From Clostridia bacterium (GTDB lineage: Bacteria > Bacillota > Clostridia > Oscillospirales > Butyricicoccaceae), in the NCBI GenBank assembly GCA_017552495.1, contig JAFZPW010000068.1, positions 1-7,742 on the forward strand: a stretch of 7,742 bases of DNA. The letters are read 5' to 3'. How positions within the stretch are numbered: the first letter of the stretch is position 1; each line of letters opens with the position of its first letter. This document shows, one piece after another, positions 1 to 5,306 of the stretch. The position numbers were made by a program, and so were the translations under genes. The notes beneath the pieces are model-generated. The model was not told the origin of the DNA. It saw only the letters and a list, made by a program, of their open reading frames with translations, and searched no databases.

Positions 1-1128
1 GCGCTTTGTATGGCGCTTCCCCTTTTGACCGCCTGCGGCACAAAGGAGCCGTCACCCGTCGAACCCGTCATCGAGCCTGTTCCTGTGCCCGAGCCCGTGC
101 CCGAGCCCGTGCCTCAGCCCGCGCCAGATCCGGAACCCGATCCCGCGCCCGACCCCGATCTTTTTGTGGCAGAGGGCAACGTCAATCCTCTCACCGGTCT
201 GTGCGACGGTATCTCCGACGAGGCGCTGGAGCGCCGCCCTGTGGCCGTAATGATAAACAACATTAAAACCGCCCTGCCCCAGTGGGGCGTTTCCCAGGCC
301 GATATTCTTTATGAAATGCTGGCCGAGGGCCGCATCACCCGCCTGCTGGCGATCTTCCAGGATTATTCCAAGATCGACAAGCTGGCCAGCATTCGCTCGG
401 CCCGCCCCTATTACATGGACATTGCCCAGAGTTACGGCGCCGTTTACATCCATTTCGGCGGCAGCGTCCCGGCTTACACCGCCATCGCCAATCGAAAAGA
501 TTTGATCCACATCGACGGCATTAAGGGCAACTGGGAGGGCACCGTATTTTTCCGCGATCCCGACCGGAAAAAGCAAATGGGGCTGGAGCATTCGGTGTAT
601 ACCACAGGCGAATATCTCCAAACCGCCATGGATAAACTGACCGCGCAGGGCAAGGATCTGAGCCAGAGCGAGCATCCCTCGGCCTTTTTGTTCAGTGAAC
701 GGCTGAGCGAAAACAGCGCCGTGAACGGCGAGCCCTGCAGCAAGGTCACCGTCACCTTCAGCGATTCCCACCGGCCCTGGTTTGAATACGACGCCGAAAG
801 CGGGAAATATCTCCGCTTCGAATACGGCAAGCCCCAGATGGACGGCTGGCTCAACGCCCAGATCGCTACGGAAAACGTGCTGGTGCTGCGCATGTCCACC
901 CGTGACGTACCGGGCAGCGATCTGCACCTGGTGGAGATCACCACCACCGGCAGCGGCGACGGCTATTATTTCTGCGGCGGCAAATACATTCCCATCACCT
1001 GGCAGAAAGACAGTTACAACAGCCCCATCCGCTATTATGACGAAAACGGCGACGAACTGATCGTATCCCGGGGGCAAACCTTTATCTCCTGCGTCACCAC
1101 CACGGCCTCGGTGGATATCGAGGAATAA
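1..1128 (+). CDS. DUF3048 (YerB-like) lipoprotein, 5' end outside window
   Basis: Exported lipoprotein of the DUF3048 family (B. subtilis YerB type); the molecular function of the family is not established. The frame is open to base 1. The first codons read ALCMALPLLTAC, the end of a lipoprotein signal peptide with lipobox LTAC (Cys codon 34-36), so the real start is upstream and the ATG at 10 is internal to the signal. After the Cys comes a stalk of about 45 residues made of EP, DP and VP repeats, presumably crossing the cell wall. The DUF3048 N-terminal domain follows: NPLTG (residue 59 counting the ATG at 10 as 1), RPVAVMINN, a QADILYE/GRITRLLAIF stretch, and RSARPYYMD from residue 129. 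The C-terminal part ends with the family-like YYDENGDELIVSRGQTFI. The stop at 1126-1128 is followed by a strong terminator, so this is the last gene of its transcript. Family call sure; role unknown. Confidence 0.9.
   Translation, partial: ALCMALPLLTACGTKEPSPVEPVIEPVPVPEPVPEPVPQPAPDPEPDPAPDPDLFVAEGNVNPLTGLCDGISDEALERRPVAVMINNIKTALPQWGVSQADILYEMLAEGRITRLLAIFQDYSKIDKLASIRSARPYYMDIAQSYGAVYIHFGGSVPAYTAIANRKDLIHIDGIKGNWEGTVFFRDPDRKKQMGLEHSVYTTGEYLQTAMDKLTAQGKDLSQSEHPSAFLFSERLSENSAVNGEPCSKVTVTFSDSHRPWFEYDAESGKYLRFEYGKPQMDGWLNAQIATENVLVLRMSTRDVPGSDLHLVEITTTGSGDGYYFCGGKYIPITWQKDSYNSPIRYYDENGDELIVSRGQTFISCVTTTASVDIEE
85..120 (+). repeat. 12-bp coding tandem repeat (VPEP units)
   Basis: Two exact copies of GTGCCCGAGCCC (85-96, 97-108) and one diverged copy (109-120) encode VPEP, VPEP, VPQP in the proline-rich stalk of the DUF3048 lipoprotein. 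The stalk continues as AP/DP/EP to about position 165. In-frame 12-bp units can gain or lose copies without a frameshift, so stalk length may vary between strains (inference). Confidence 0.8.
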
Positions 1129-1142
1129 CGCCCGCTCATCCG

Positions 1143-1178
1143 CAAACGGCTGACAATGGTCAGCCGTTTGTTTTTTTT
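1143..1178 (+). terminator. Rho-independent terminator of the DUF3048 gene
   Basis: A perfect 12-bp stem, CAAACGGCTGAC (1143-1154) with GTCAGCCGTTTG (1159-1170), has a 4-base loop AATG and is followed directly by eight T (1171-1178). It lies 14 bases after the stop codon. Confidence 0.95.
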
Positions 1179-1197
1179 GTTTTTTGAGAAAAAAGGC

Positions 1198-1226
1198 TTT
1201 TCAACAGACGGAAAATGTGCTATCGT
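1198..1226 (+). promoter_or_regulatory. Candidate extended -10 promoter for the FUSC-like gene
   Basis: TTTTCA (1198-1203), a 17-base spacer, then TGCTATCGT with the extended -10 TG at 1218-1219 and hexamer TATCGT at 1221-1226. Both hexamers match the consensus at 4 of 6 positions, so it is weak by itself. Its core AAAATGTGCTA (1212-1222) is repeated exactly in the better promoter of the phosphodiesterase gene, which raises my confidence. An alternative -10, TATTAT at 1233-1238, has no good -35. Confidence 0.35.
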
Positions 1227-1262
1227 AAAGTGTATTATCAAGAATAACAAAGAAAAGAAAGG

Positions 1263-1856
1263 ATGATCGTTTTGGATCGCCCCGAGCGTCGGTTCCCCCG
1301 TCCCACCATCGGGCTTCGCTGCATCAAAACCGCTCTTTCGGCCGCGCTTTGCGCGATGCTGTATTTTTTCATCGGCAGGAATCCCACCTTTGCCTGCATC
1401 GGCACGGTCTTTGGCATGGGGCAGGATATGAACGCCTCGCGCCTGCATGGCGGCAACCGCTTTTTCGGCACCATCATCGGCGGCCTGATCGGGATGCTGC
1501 TGTTCCGCTTTTACCTGATCTTTTATCCCGACGGCAAGCCCCGCTTTCTTCTGGTGATCCTGACCTTTGCCGGAACGGTGCTGCTCATCCTGCTGTGCCA
1601 GATGATCTGGGTCGGCGGTGTGCAGCCGGGCAGCGTGGTGCTGTGCATCATCCTGTTCAACACGCCGCCGGACGCTTACATCCGTTATTCCCTCAACCGC
1701 ATGGCGGATACCGGCGCGGGAGTGCTGATCTCCCTGTTCATCAACTATCTTCTGCCGCGGCAAAGGCTGCTCCGCTGGTGGGGCCTGACGAAGCGGCGGC
1801 TCGGCTTGTCGCTGACGCAGGAGGAAGCCTCGCTGCTGGAAGAGGATCTCGCGTAA
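1263..1856 (+). CDS. FUSC / aromatic acid exporter-like small membrane protein
   Basis: Integral membrane protein resembling the N-terminal transmembrane domain of the aromatic acid exporter family (FUSC superfamily, ArAE_1/DUF939-like). The substrate cannot be told. Family-like features: an N-terminal amphipathic GLRCIKTALSAALC stretch (residues 17-30), a short hydrophobic run, then NRFFGTIIGGLIGMLLF (65-81), LLVILTFAGTVLLILLCQ (96-113), a VQPGSVVLCIILF segment (120-132) and a last helix RMADTGAGVLISLFINYLLP (146-165). After this only about 32 residues remain, so the long cytosolic C-terminal domain of typical members is absent. An SD-like AAGAAAGG abuts the ATG at 1263 with no spacer; a TTG at 1272, about 9 bases downstream of the AGG, is better spaced and may be the true start (MDRPERRF...). 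It is monocistronic, with a bidirectional terminator after the stop. Confidence 0.75.
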   Translation: MIVLDRPERRFPRPTIGLRCIKTALSAALCAMLYFFIGRNPTFACIGTVFGMGQDMNASRLHGGNRFFGTIIGGLIGMLLFRFYLIFYPDGKPRFLLVILTFAGTVLLILLCQMIWVGGVQPGSVVLCIILFNTPPDAYIRYSLNRMADTGAGVLISLFINYLLPRQRLLRWWGLTKRRLGLSLTQEEASLLEEDLA

Positions 1857-1860
1857 TCGA

Positions 1861-1890
1861 AAAGCATACGGCTTTGCCGTATGCTTTTTT
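1861..1890. terminator. Bidirectional terminator between convergent genes
   Basis: AAAGCATACGGC (1861-1872), loop TTT (1873-1875), GCCGTATGCTTT (1876-1887): a perfect 12-bp hairpin followed by three more T (1888-1890). On the opposite strand the hairpin ends in TTTT, so it can stop transcription from both sides. It starts 5 bases after the FUSC-like stop. The opposite gene's stop codon (TCA on the + strand, 1890-1892) touches its T tract. Confidence 0.9.
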
Positions 1891-2444
1891 CACGCACCGG
1901 AAAGCAGACGCAGCGCCGCCGCCCACAGTCCGGGCAGGAGCCACAGCCGCAATCCGCTGGCCAGCAAAACCGCGAGGAATCCGGCCAGAGCCGTCAGAAA
2001 AAACGCCCCGTCCGGTCCCGGATCCCGCCGGGCTGCCTGCGCCCGCAGATGCGCCAGCGTCATGCTCTGCCGGGCCAAAAGGAGCATGGCCGTCAGCGTG
2101 AGAAAACCGGGAAAAAATCCCATCGCCGCCGCCGCGGGATAAGCCCATTTGCCCAGCATCCCGGCACGAAGCACCGCCTCGCCCGCCAACAGGCTTCCCT
2201 TTGCCGCCATGGTCAGCGCCGCAAGCAGCCCGCCCCCGCGAATAAAGCCCGCGAAAAACAGGAGCATCAGCAAAATCAGTTCTGGCCACAGCACGGCTCC
2301 CAGACTTTCCCCCGCCGTCAGCGCGTGCAAAAAAGGCAGTTTTCCGCCCCAAACGCTTCCCGTGGCGGCCCCAGCCAGCAGCGCCGCCGCCAAATACGGC
2401 TCGGGCCGTTTTTCGGTCGTTCGCCGTCGTTGATTCTTTTTCAT
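1890..2444 (-). CDS. Unidentified small polytopic membrane protein (SpoIIM-like topology?)
   Basis: I do not firmly recognise this 184-residue protein. It has a basic N-terminus (MKKNQRRR), then hydrophobic stretches at about residues 17-33, 50-68, 70-92 (interrupted by Lys82 and Glu89), 101-124 and 148-180. A hydrophilic loop rich in Arg and Asp (about 125-146) separates the last two. The order of helices, the glycine-rich FAGFIRGGG segment (64-72) and the LLLARQSMTLA stretch after helix 4 remind me of SpoIIM-type (DUF95) proteins, but no diagnostic residue decides this. I chose the ATG at 2444 because GGTGAT sits 6 bases before it. An ATG five codons upstream (2459, MGDLQ) has only AGGA at 4 bases, which is too close. 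It is a single gene, convergent with the FUSC-like gene. High Ala/Leu/Gly content fits the local GC-rich composition. Confidence 0.6.
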   Translation of the reverse strand: MKKNQRRRTTEKRPEPYLAAALLAGAATGSVWGGKLPFLHALTAGESLGAVLWPELILLMLLFFAGFIRGGGLLAALTMAAKGSLLAGEAVLRAGMLGKWAYPAAAAMGFFPGFLTLTAMLLLARQSMTLAHLRAQAARRDPGPDGAFFLTALAGFLAVLLASGLRLWLLPGLWAAALRLLSGA

Positions 2445-2450
2445 CTGCAA

Positions 2451-2457
2451 ATCACCC
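2451..2457 (-). promoter_or_regulatory. Ribosome binding site that decides the start of the membrane protein
   Basis: Read on the minus strand, GGGTGAT lies 6 bases before the ATG at 2444. GGTGAT pairs with the anti-SD 3' of the core GGAGG contact. The competing ATG at 2459 has only a closely placed AGGA, so the shorter protein is preferred. Confidence 0.45.
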
Positions 2458-2510
2458 ATAGTATCCTATGGCCTGTCCGCCGAAAATAGAACTGACCCGG
2501 CAAGATAAAA

Positions 2511-2537
2511 TAAACCCCCGCGAAGCGCTTCGCGGGG
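2511..2537 (-). terminator. Terminator of the phosphodiesterase gene
   Basis: CCCCGCGAAGC (2516-2526) and GCTTCGCGGGG (2527-2537) form a perfect 22-base palindrome; the central bases would form the loop. On the minus strand the hairpin is followed by the T-rich stretch GTTTATTTTATC. It lies 24 bases beyond the stop codon of the minus-strand gene. The T tract is broken, so termination may be less complete than at the other sites. Confidence 0.8.
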
Positions 2538-2561
2538 ATGAAAAAGGAAAACCGGCTGCCG

Positions 2562-3299
2562 TTACAGTTCCAGATGCTCGTAAATAACGCCGTCGCACAG
2601 GCGGCGCGCCCGCGCCAGTTCTTCTTCGGTGCGGATCGTCCAGCCAAAGAGGGGGATTTTTTTCTTTTTGCAGGTCATACGCAGACGATACCCGATCTTC
2701 GACGCCTGAAAGGCGATGAAATCCGGCTTGGTCAGCGGGTTGAACATCAAATGGCTGGAATAAAACTGAAAGCCCTTGTTCTCGTCTGACAGGTTGCCTA
2801 ACTGTCCCCGAATGAATTGGGGCGCATGGCGGTGAAGCCAGACCAGCACCTCGGGATTAAAGGATTCCAGAATAAACTCGCCCGTATAGCGCACCAGCCG
2901 TTCTTTGAGACGCGATTCCAGCCGGCCCACGTTGGCGGCCTTGTAGTTCTTGATCTCGATGAGCAGGGGGACGCGCCCATCCACCAGTTCCAGCACTTCG
3001 TCCAGCGTGGGAATGCCGTATTCGGTTTTTTGCAGGCGCAGCTTGCGCAGATCGGCCAGCGACCATTCCTCAATGTTGCCGGGCACGCCGGTCATCCGCT
3101 GGAGCTGCTCGTCATGAAAGACCACCAGTTTATTGTCGGCCGTCACATGCACGTCAAACTCAATGGCCTTTCCGGCCTCCACTGCCCGCCGGAACGCGGG
3201 AAGCGAGTTTTCCGGAATTCCGGCTCTCTCCTCATGCAAGCCCCGATGGGCCACCAGACGGTAATGCTCCGCAAAATCTCTGCCGCGTTTTCCAGCCAT
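2562..3299 (-). CDS. Glycerophosphodiester phosphodiesterase (GDPD family)
   Basis: Hydrolyses glycerophosphodiesters to sn-glycerol 3-phosphate and an alcohol (EC 3.1.4.46), feeding phospholipid-headgroup and glycerol salvage. No signal peptide is seen, so it is probably cytoplasmic (UgpQ-like). All hallmark residues of the TIM-barrel family are present, counting from the ATG at 3299: the HRG motif with catalytic His18 and Arg19, PEN with Glu30, EFD with metal ligands Glu47 and Asp49, the second catalytic His62 in VFHDE, and IEIK with Glu115 and Lys117. The C-terminal half holds the FILESFNPEVL, GWTIRT and DGVIYE strands typical of the family. The length of 245 residues is normal. The frame extends 19 codons upstream to 3356, but the ATG at 3299 has GGAGG 9 bases before it, and the likely -10 box (3345-3350) lies inside that extension. 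Monocistronic and divergent from the SLH gene. Confidence 0.95.
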   Translation of the reverse strand: MAGKRGRDFAEHYRLVAHRGLHEERAGIPENSLPAFRRAVEAGKAIEFDVHVTADNKLVVFHDEQLQRMTGVPGNIEEWSLADLRKLRLQKTEYGIPTLDEVLELVDGRVPLLIEIKNYKAANVGRLESRLKERLVRYTGEFILESFNPEVLVWLHRHAPQFIRGQLGNLSDENKGFQFYSSHLMFNPLTKPDFIAFQASKIGYRLRMTCKKKKIPLFGWTIRTEEELARARRLCDGVIYEHLEL

Positions 3300-3308
3300 A
3301 AACAGCCG

Positions 3309-3313
3309 CCTCC
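3309..3313 (-). promoter_or_regulatory. Ribosome binding site fixing the GDPD start
   Basis: GGAGG on the minus strand (CCTCC on +), 9 bases before the ATG at 3299. This supports the 245-residue product over the longer frame beginning at 3356. Confidence 0.8.
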
Positions 3314-3344
3314 GATCTTTCGTTTCCGGTAAACTGATAAGGAT

Positions 3345-3373
3345 AGTGTAGCACATTTTTTCAGCGGAAACAA
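3345..3373 (-). promoter_or_regulatory. Extended -10 promoter of the GDPD gene
   Basis: On the minus strand: TTGTTT (3373-3368), a 17-base spacer, then TGCTACACT with hexamer TACACT (3350-3345). It would give a leader of about 35-40 bases before the ATG at 3299. The sequence AAAATGTGCTA (3359-3349) is identical to the core of the candidate FUSC-like promoter. Confidence 0.55.
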
Positions 3374-3459
3374 GCGGGGACGCCTTTTTATCGCAAGCGG
3401 TAGAACAATAATCGGAATATCACACCGGGACAAAAAAGAATTGCATTTGTCTGCGGTGT

Positions 3460-3496
3460 ATGACATGCTGTATCATATAGTATTATAAGTATTATA
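3460..3496 (+). promoter_or_regulatory. Promoter region of the SLH-CAP gene, with 9-bp tandem repeat
   Basis: AT-rich stretch upstream of the start at 3522. Candidate -35 ATGACA (3460-3465) and -10 TATAAG (3484-3489) are 18 bases apart, each matching consensus at 5 of 6 positions. An overlapping pair, TTGTCT (3447-3452) with TATCAT (3471-3476), is also possible, so the start point is uncertain. AGTATTATA occurs twice in tandem (3479-3487, 3488-3496), which produces several -10-like hexamers. The SD AGGAGG (3509-3514) follows, 7 bases before the ATG. Confidence 0.45.
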
Positions 3497-3521
3497 AAAA
3501 AATGAAACAGGAGGCGGAACG

Positions 3522-5105
3522 ATGAAGCGGATCCAGAGGAAAATCGCATTTTTGTTGGCGGCAGCGCTGTTTGCTTCGGCAATCCCGGCCCTTGCCGCGG
3601 ATACCGCATTCCGTGACGTGAAGCCTACCCACTGGGCGAGGGAGTACATCGAGCAAGCCTTTGCCGATGGCGCCGTCAATGGAACTTATTACAACGAACG
3701 TACCGGGGAACGGTGGTTCGAGCCGGAAAAGACGCTCACGGTAGCGGAGTTCGCCGCCGTTTTGACCCGTGCCTTTTTCCCGAAAGCAACGAGTGTCGCA
3801 GAAGCAACTAAGAAGCCCTCAGATAAATGGTATGCTCCATACATGAAGGTTGCGAATGATAAGAAACTGTTTGACCGCATTTGGGACCCCACCAAGGGCA
3901 CCGAAGCGGTCTCTCCGGAGCAGAGCATCAACCGTTATGTTATGGCCGTTATGATTGCCAATGTCACCAGCAACATGATTAACGACAGAGGCTTCATGTA
4001 TGTTGGGTTCGTGGACAATTTTGGGCTTAATCAGGCGAGGGAAAGAACTGCGGATATCGACAGTGTGCCGAAGGAATACGAATACTCTGTCCTGTGGGCA
4101 GTGGGAACCGGCATCCTCAATGGCGTTGACAGCAAGGGCACCTTCGCCGGAAACCAGATGATGACCCGTGCGCAGATGGCAACGGTTTACTGCCGGGCAA
4201 GGGATCTTTTCAAGTATTGCAGGCCGGAAAATGATACCGATCCTGCGCCGGATGTCAATACGGAAGATCTTGCCACCCGCTTGCTCAATAATATCAACAG
4301 CAAAAGAGCAAGCCAGAGTCTTGGAACACTCGCGCTTGATGAAGCGCTCTGCGAGGTGGCCCAGATCCGCGCTCAGGAGATCGTGAGCAATCCGACCCAT
4401 ACCCGGCCGAACGGTGAGACTGTTTCTGCCGAACTCAAACGCAGAGGCATTGCATGCAACCCCATGGGAGAGAACATTGCCGTTGGGTATGATGATCCCG
4501 GTGATGTGGTAGAAGCGTGGAAGCAATCCACGGGTCACAATGCCGTCATGATGCTTCCCGAAGCAGGGAAGGCGGGTATCGGCTACGTGCATACGAACAG
4601 CGGGTACAAGGATTATTGGATCCTCATTGTTTGCTCGGGGGATACCGCACCTGCCAGTCCCGATCCCGTTGTGACCGCTCAGAAGCTGATGAACGGCAAG
4701 GAAGCCACAGTGGAAAACGTCCTGGAAATGCTGGAGGATCTGAAGGCGAACAAATACCCGGATGGGACGTACTATGAACCGAATTTTAGTTACCCTTTTC
4801 ATGTGCCGCTGGATGGGTCCGGACAGGCGGGAAAACAGTGCGCGAAGCTGGCCTTTATGATTAGTGATGATATTTTTGGTTATGCGCCTGCAAGAAGAGT
4901 GGATGACTTCATGGACCTGCGGCCGGGGGATATTATTCGCTCGACTACACATTGGTCTATTTGCATCAGTTATCCCAAACAATTTCCAACGACTGGTGAA
5001 TGGTATGTGGATACTGTAGGCGGGGGTTCAAGCGGACACATATCATGGGCAGGCACGTGTTTCTCATATAATGAAAACCTCGTGGCTTTTTACACAAGAT
5101 ATTGA
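3522..5105 (+). CDS. Secreted SLH-anchored CAP-domain protein with C-terminal cysteine-peptidase-like domain
   Basis: Exported 527-residue surface protein, held by SLH domains that bind secondary cell-wall polymer. The signal peptide is MKRIQRK plus a hydrophobic core, with likely cleavage at ALA|AD (residue 25). SLH-like repeats lie at about 29-86 (FRDVKPTHWAREYI, ending TVAEF), 101-150 (INRYV) and 177-230 (MTRAQ); the second is degenerate. A CAP/SCP (YkwD-type) domain spans about 247-372, with the family residues His293 (THTRPNG), Glu317 (GENIA) and His339 (GHN). After an Ala/Pro/Asp linker, the last ~130 residues contain Cys440 (GKQCAKLAFMISDDIFG), PGDIIRSTTHW with His477, and Asp497 (YVDTVGG), spaced as in papain-like NlpC/P60 or CHAP domains. 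This is an inferred peptidase or amidase; the substrate is unknown. AGGAGG lies 7 bases before the ATG. The gene is monocistronic. Its 3' third is poorer in GC than neighbouring genes. Confidence 0.9.
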   Translation: MKRIQRKIAFLLAAALFASAIPALAADTAFRDVKPTHWAREYIEQAFADGAVNGTYYNERTGERWFEPEKTLTVAEFAAVLTRAFFPKATSVAEATKKPSDKWYAPYMKVANDKKLFDRIWDPTKGTEAVSPEQSINRYVMAVMIANVTSNMINDRGFMYVGFVDNFGLNQARERTADIDSVPKEYEYSVLWAVGTGILNGVDSKGTFAGNQMMTRAQMATVYCRARDLFKYCRPENDTDPAPDVNTEDLATRLLNNINSKRASQSLGTLALDEALCEVAQIRAQEIVSNPTHTRPNGETVSAELKRRGIACNPMGENIAVGYDDPGDVVEAWKQSTGHNAVMMLPEAGKAGIGYVHTNSGYKDYWILIVCSGDTAPASPDPVVTAQKLMNGKEATVENVLEMLEDLKANKYPDGTYYEPNFSYPFHVPLDGSGQAGKQCAKLAFMISDDIFGYAPARRVDDFMDLRPGDIIRSTTHWSICISYPKQFPTTGEWYVDTVGGGSSGHISWAGTCFSYNENLVAFYTRY

Positions 5106-5143
5106 TTTAAGCCGTCACGACGAAGGATTTTTCACGAGGTATT

Positions 5144-5179
5144 AAAAAAGGTTGCCGGGAAACCCGGCAGCCTTTTTTT
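5144..5179 (+). terminator. Terminator of the SLH-CAP gene
   Basis: GGTTGCCGGG (5150-5159), loop AAA (5160-5162), CCCGGCAGCC (5163-5172): a 10-bp stem with one T-G wobble. Six A precede it and seven T follow (5173-5179), so the stem can extend. It lies 39 bases after the stop. The A run could make it work weakly in the reverse direction too. Confidence 0.93.
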
Positions 5180-5230
5180 GCAAACGTCGATAAAGCCGCA
5201 GTAACCACCGGGTCGCAATTTTTCCCCGGC

Positions 5231-5246
5231 CGCCCCTTGCGGGGCG
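5231..5246. repeat. Inverted repeat overlapping the -35 box
   Basis: CGCCCC (5231-5236), loop TTGC, GGGGCG (5241-5246): a perfect 6-bp stem. No T run follows on either strand, so it is not a convincing terminator. Its overlap with the -35 hexamer makes an operator possible, but the GC-rich background makes chance likely too. Confidence 0.4.
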
Positions 5247-5265
5247 CTTCTGATTCTGTTATACT
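5237..5265 (+). promoter_or_regulatory. Extended -10 promoter of the thioesterase-MBOAT operon
   Basis: TTGCGG (5237-5242), a 17-base spacer, then TGTTATACT with TG at 5257-5258 and hexamer TATACT at 5260-5265. It would give a leader of about 35 bases before the ATG at 5307. The -35 hexamer lies within a small perfect hairpin (5231-5246). Confidence 0.6.
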
Positions 5266-5306
5266 TAATTGTTGTAATATCCATTTGACAGACTGGGAGG
5301 GGTTTG

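Noticed and set aside
52..1077. Long antisense open frame (341 codons) opposite the DUF3048 gene
   Set aside because: The plus-strand frame has clear DUF3048 motifs. The antisense frame has only low-complexity Gly/Ala/His-rich sequence of the mirrored-codon kind, with no SD and no recognisable domain.
1035..1763. Antisense frame (242 codons) spanning the DUF3048 terminator and the FUSC-like gene
   Set aside because: It runs through a strong terminator hairpin and U tract and has no family motif; the charged Gln/Asp/His-rich product is typical of an antisense shadow of a membrane protein.
1349..2101. Overlapping plus-strand frame (250 codons) running across the convergent junction
   Set aside because: It crosses the bidirectional terminator and overlaps two better genes in other frames; the translation is Arg/Ala/Pro-rich low complexity.
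2817..3332. Plus-strand frame (171 codons) opposite the GDPD gene
   Set aside because: The minus strand encodes a complete GDPD with every catalytic residue; the plus frame has no SD and no domain.
3300..3356. N-terminal extension of the GDPD protein by 19 residues
   Set aside because: The extension contains the likely -10 box, has no SD before its ATG, and the ATG at 3299 has GGAGG at 9 bases.
3819..4982. Long antisense open frame (387 codons) opposite the SLH-CAP gene
   Set aside because: It mirrors a gene with signal peptide, SLH and CAP motifs. The product has no family features and no ribosome site; such shadow frames are expected in GC-rich genes.
5077..5140. Inverted repeat ACCTCGTG (5077-5084) / CACGAGGT (5133-5140) around the SLH-CAP stop codon
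   Set aside because: Only 8 bp with a loop of 48 bases, and a competing CACGA at 5116-5120. A proper terminator lies just downstream, so I see no role for it.
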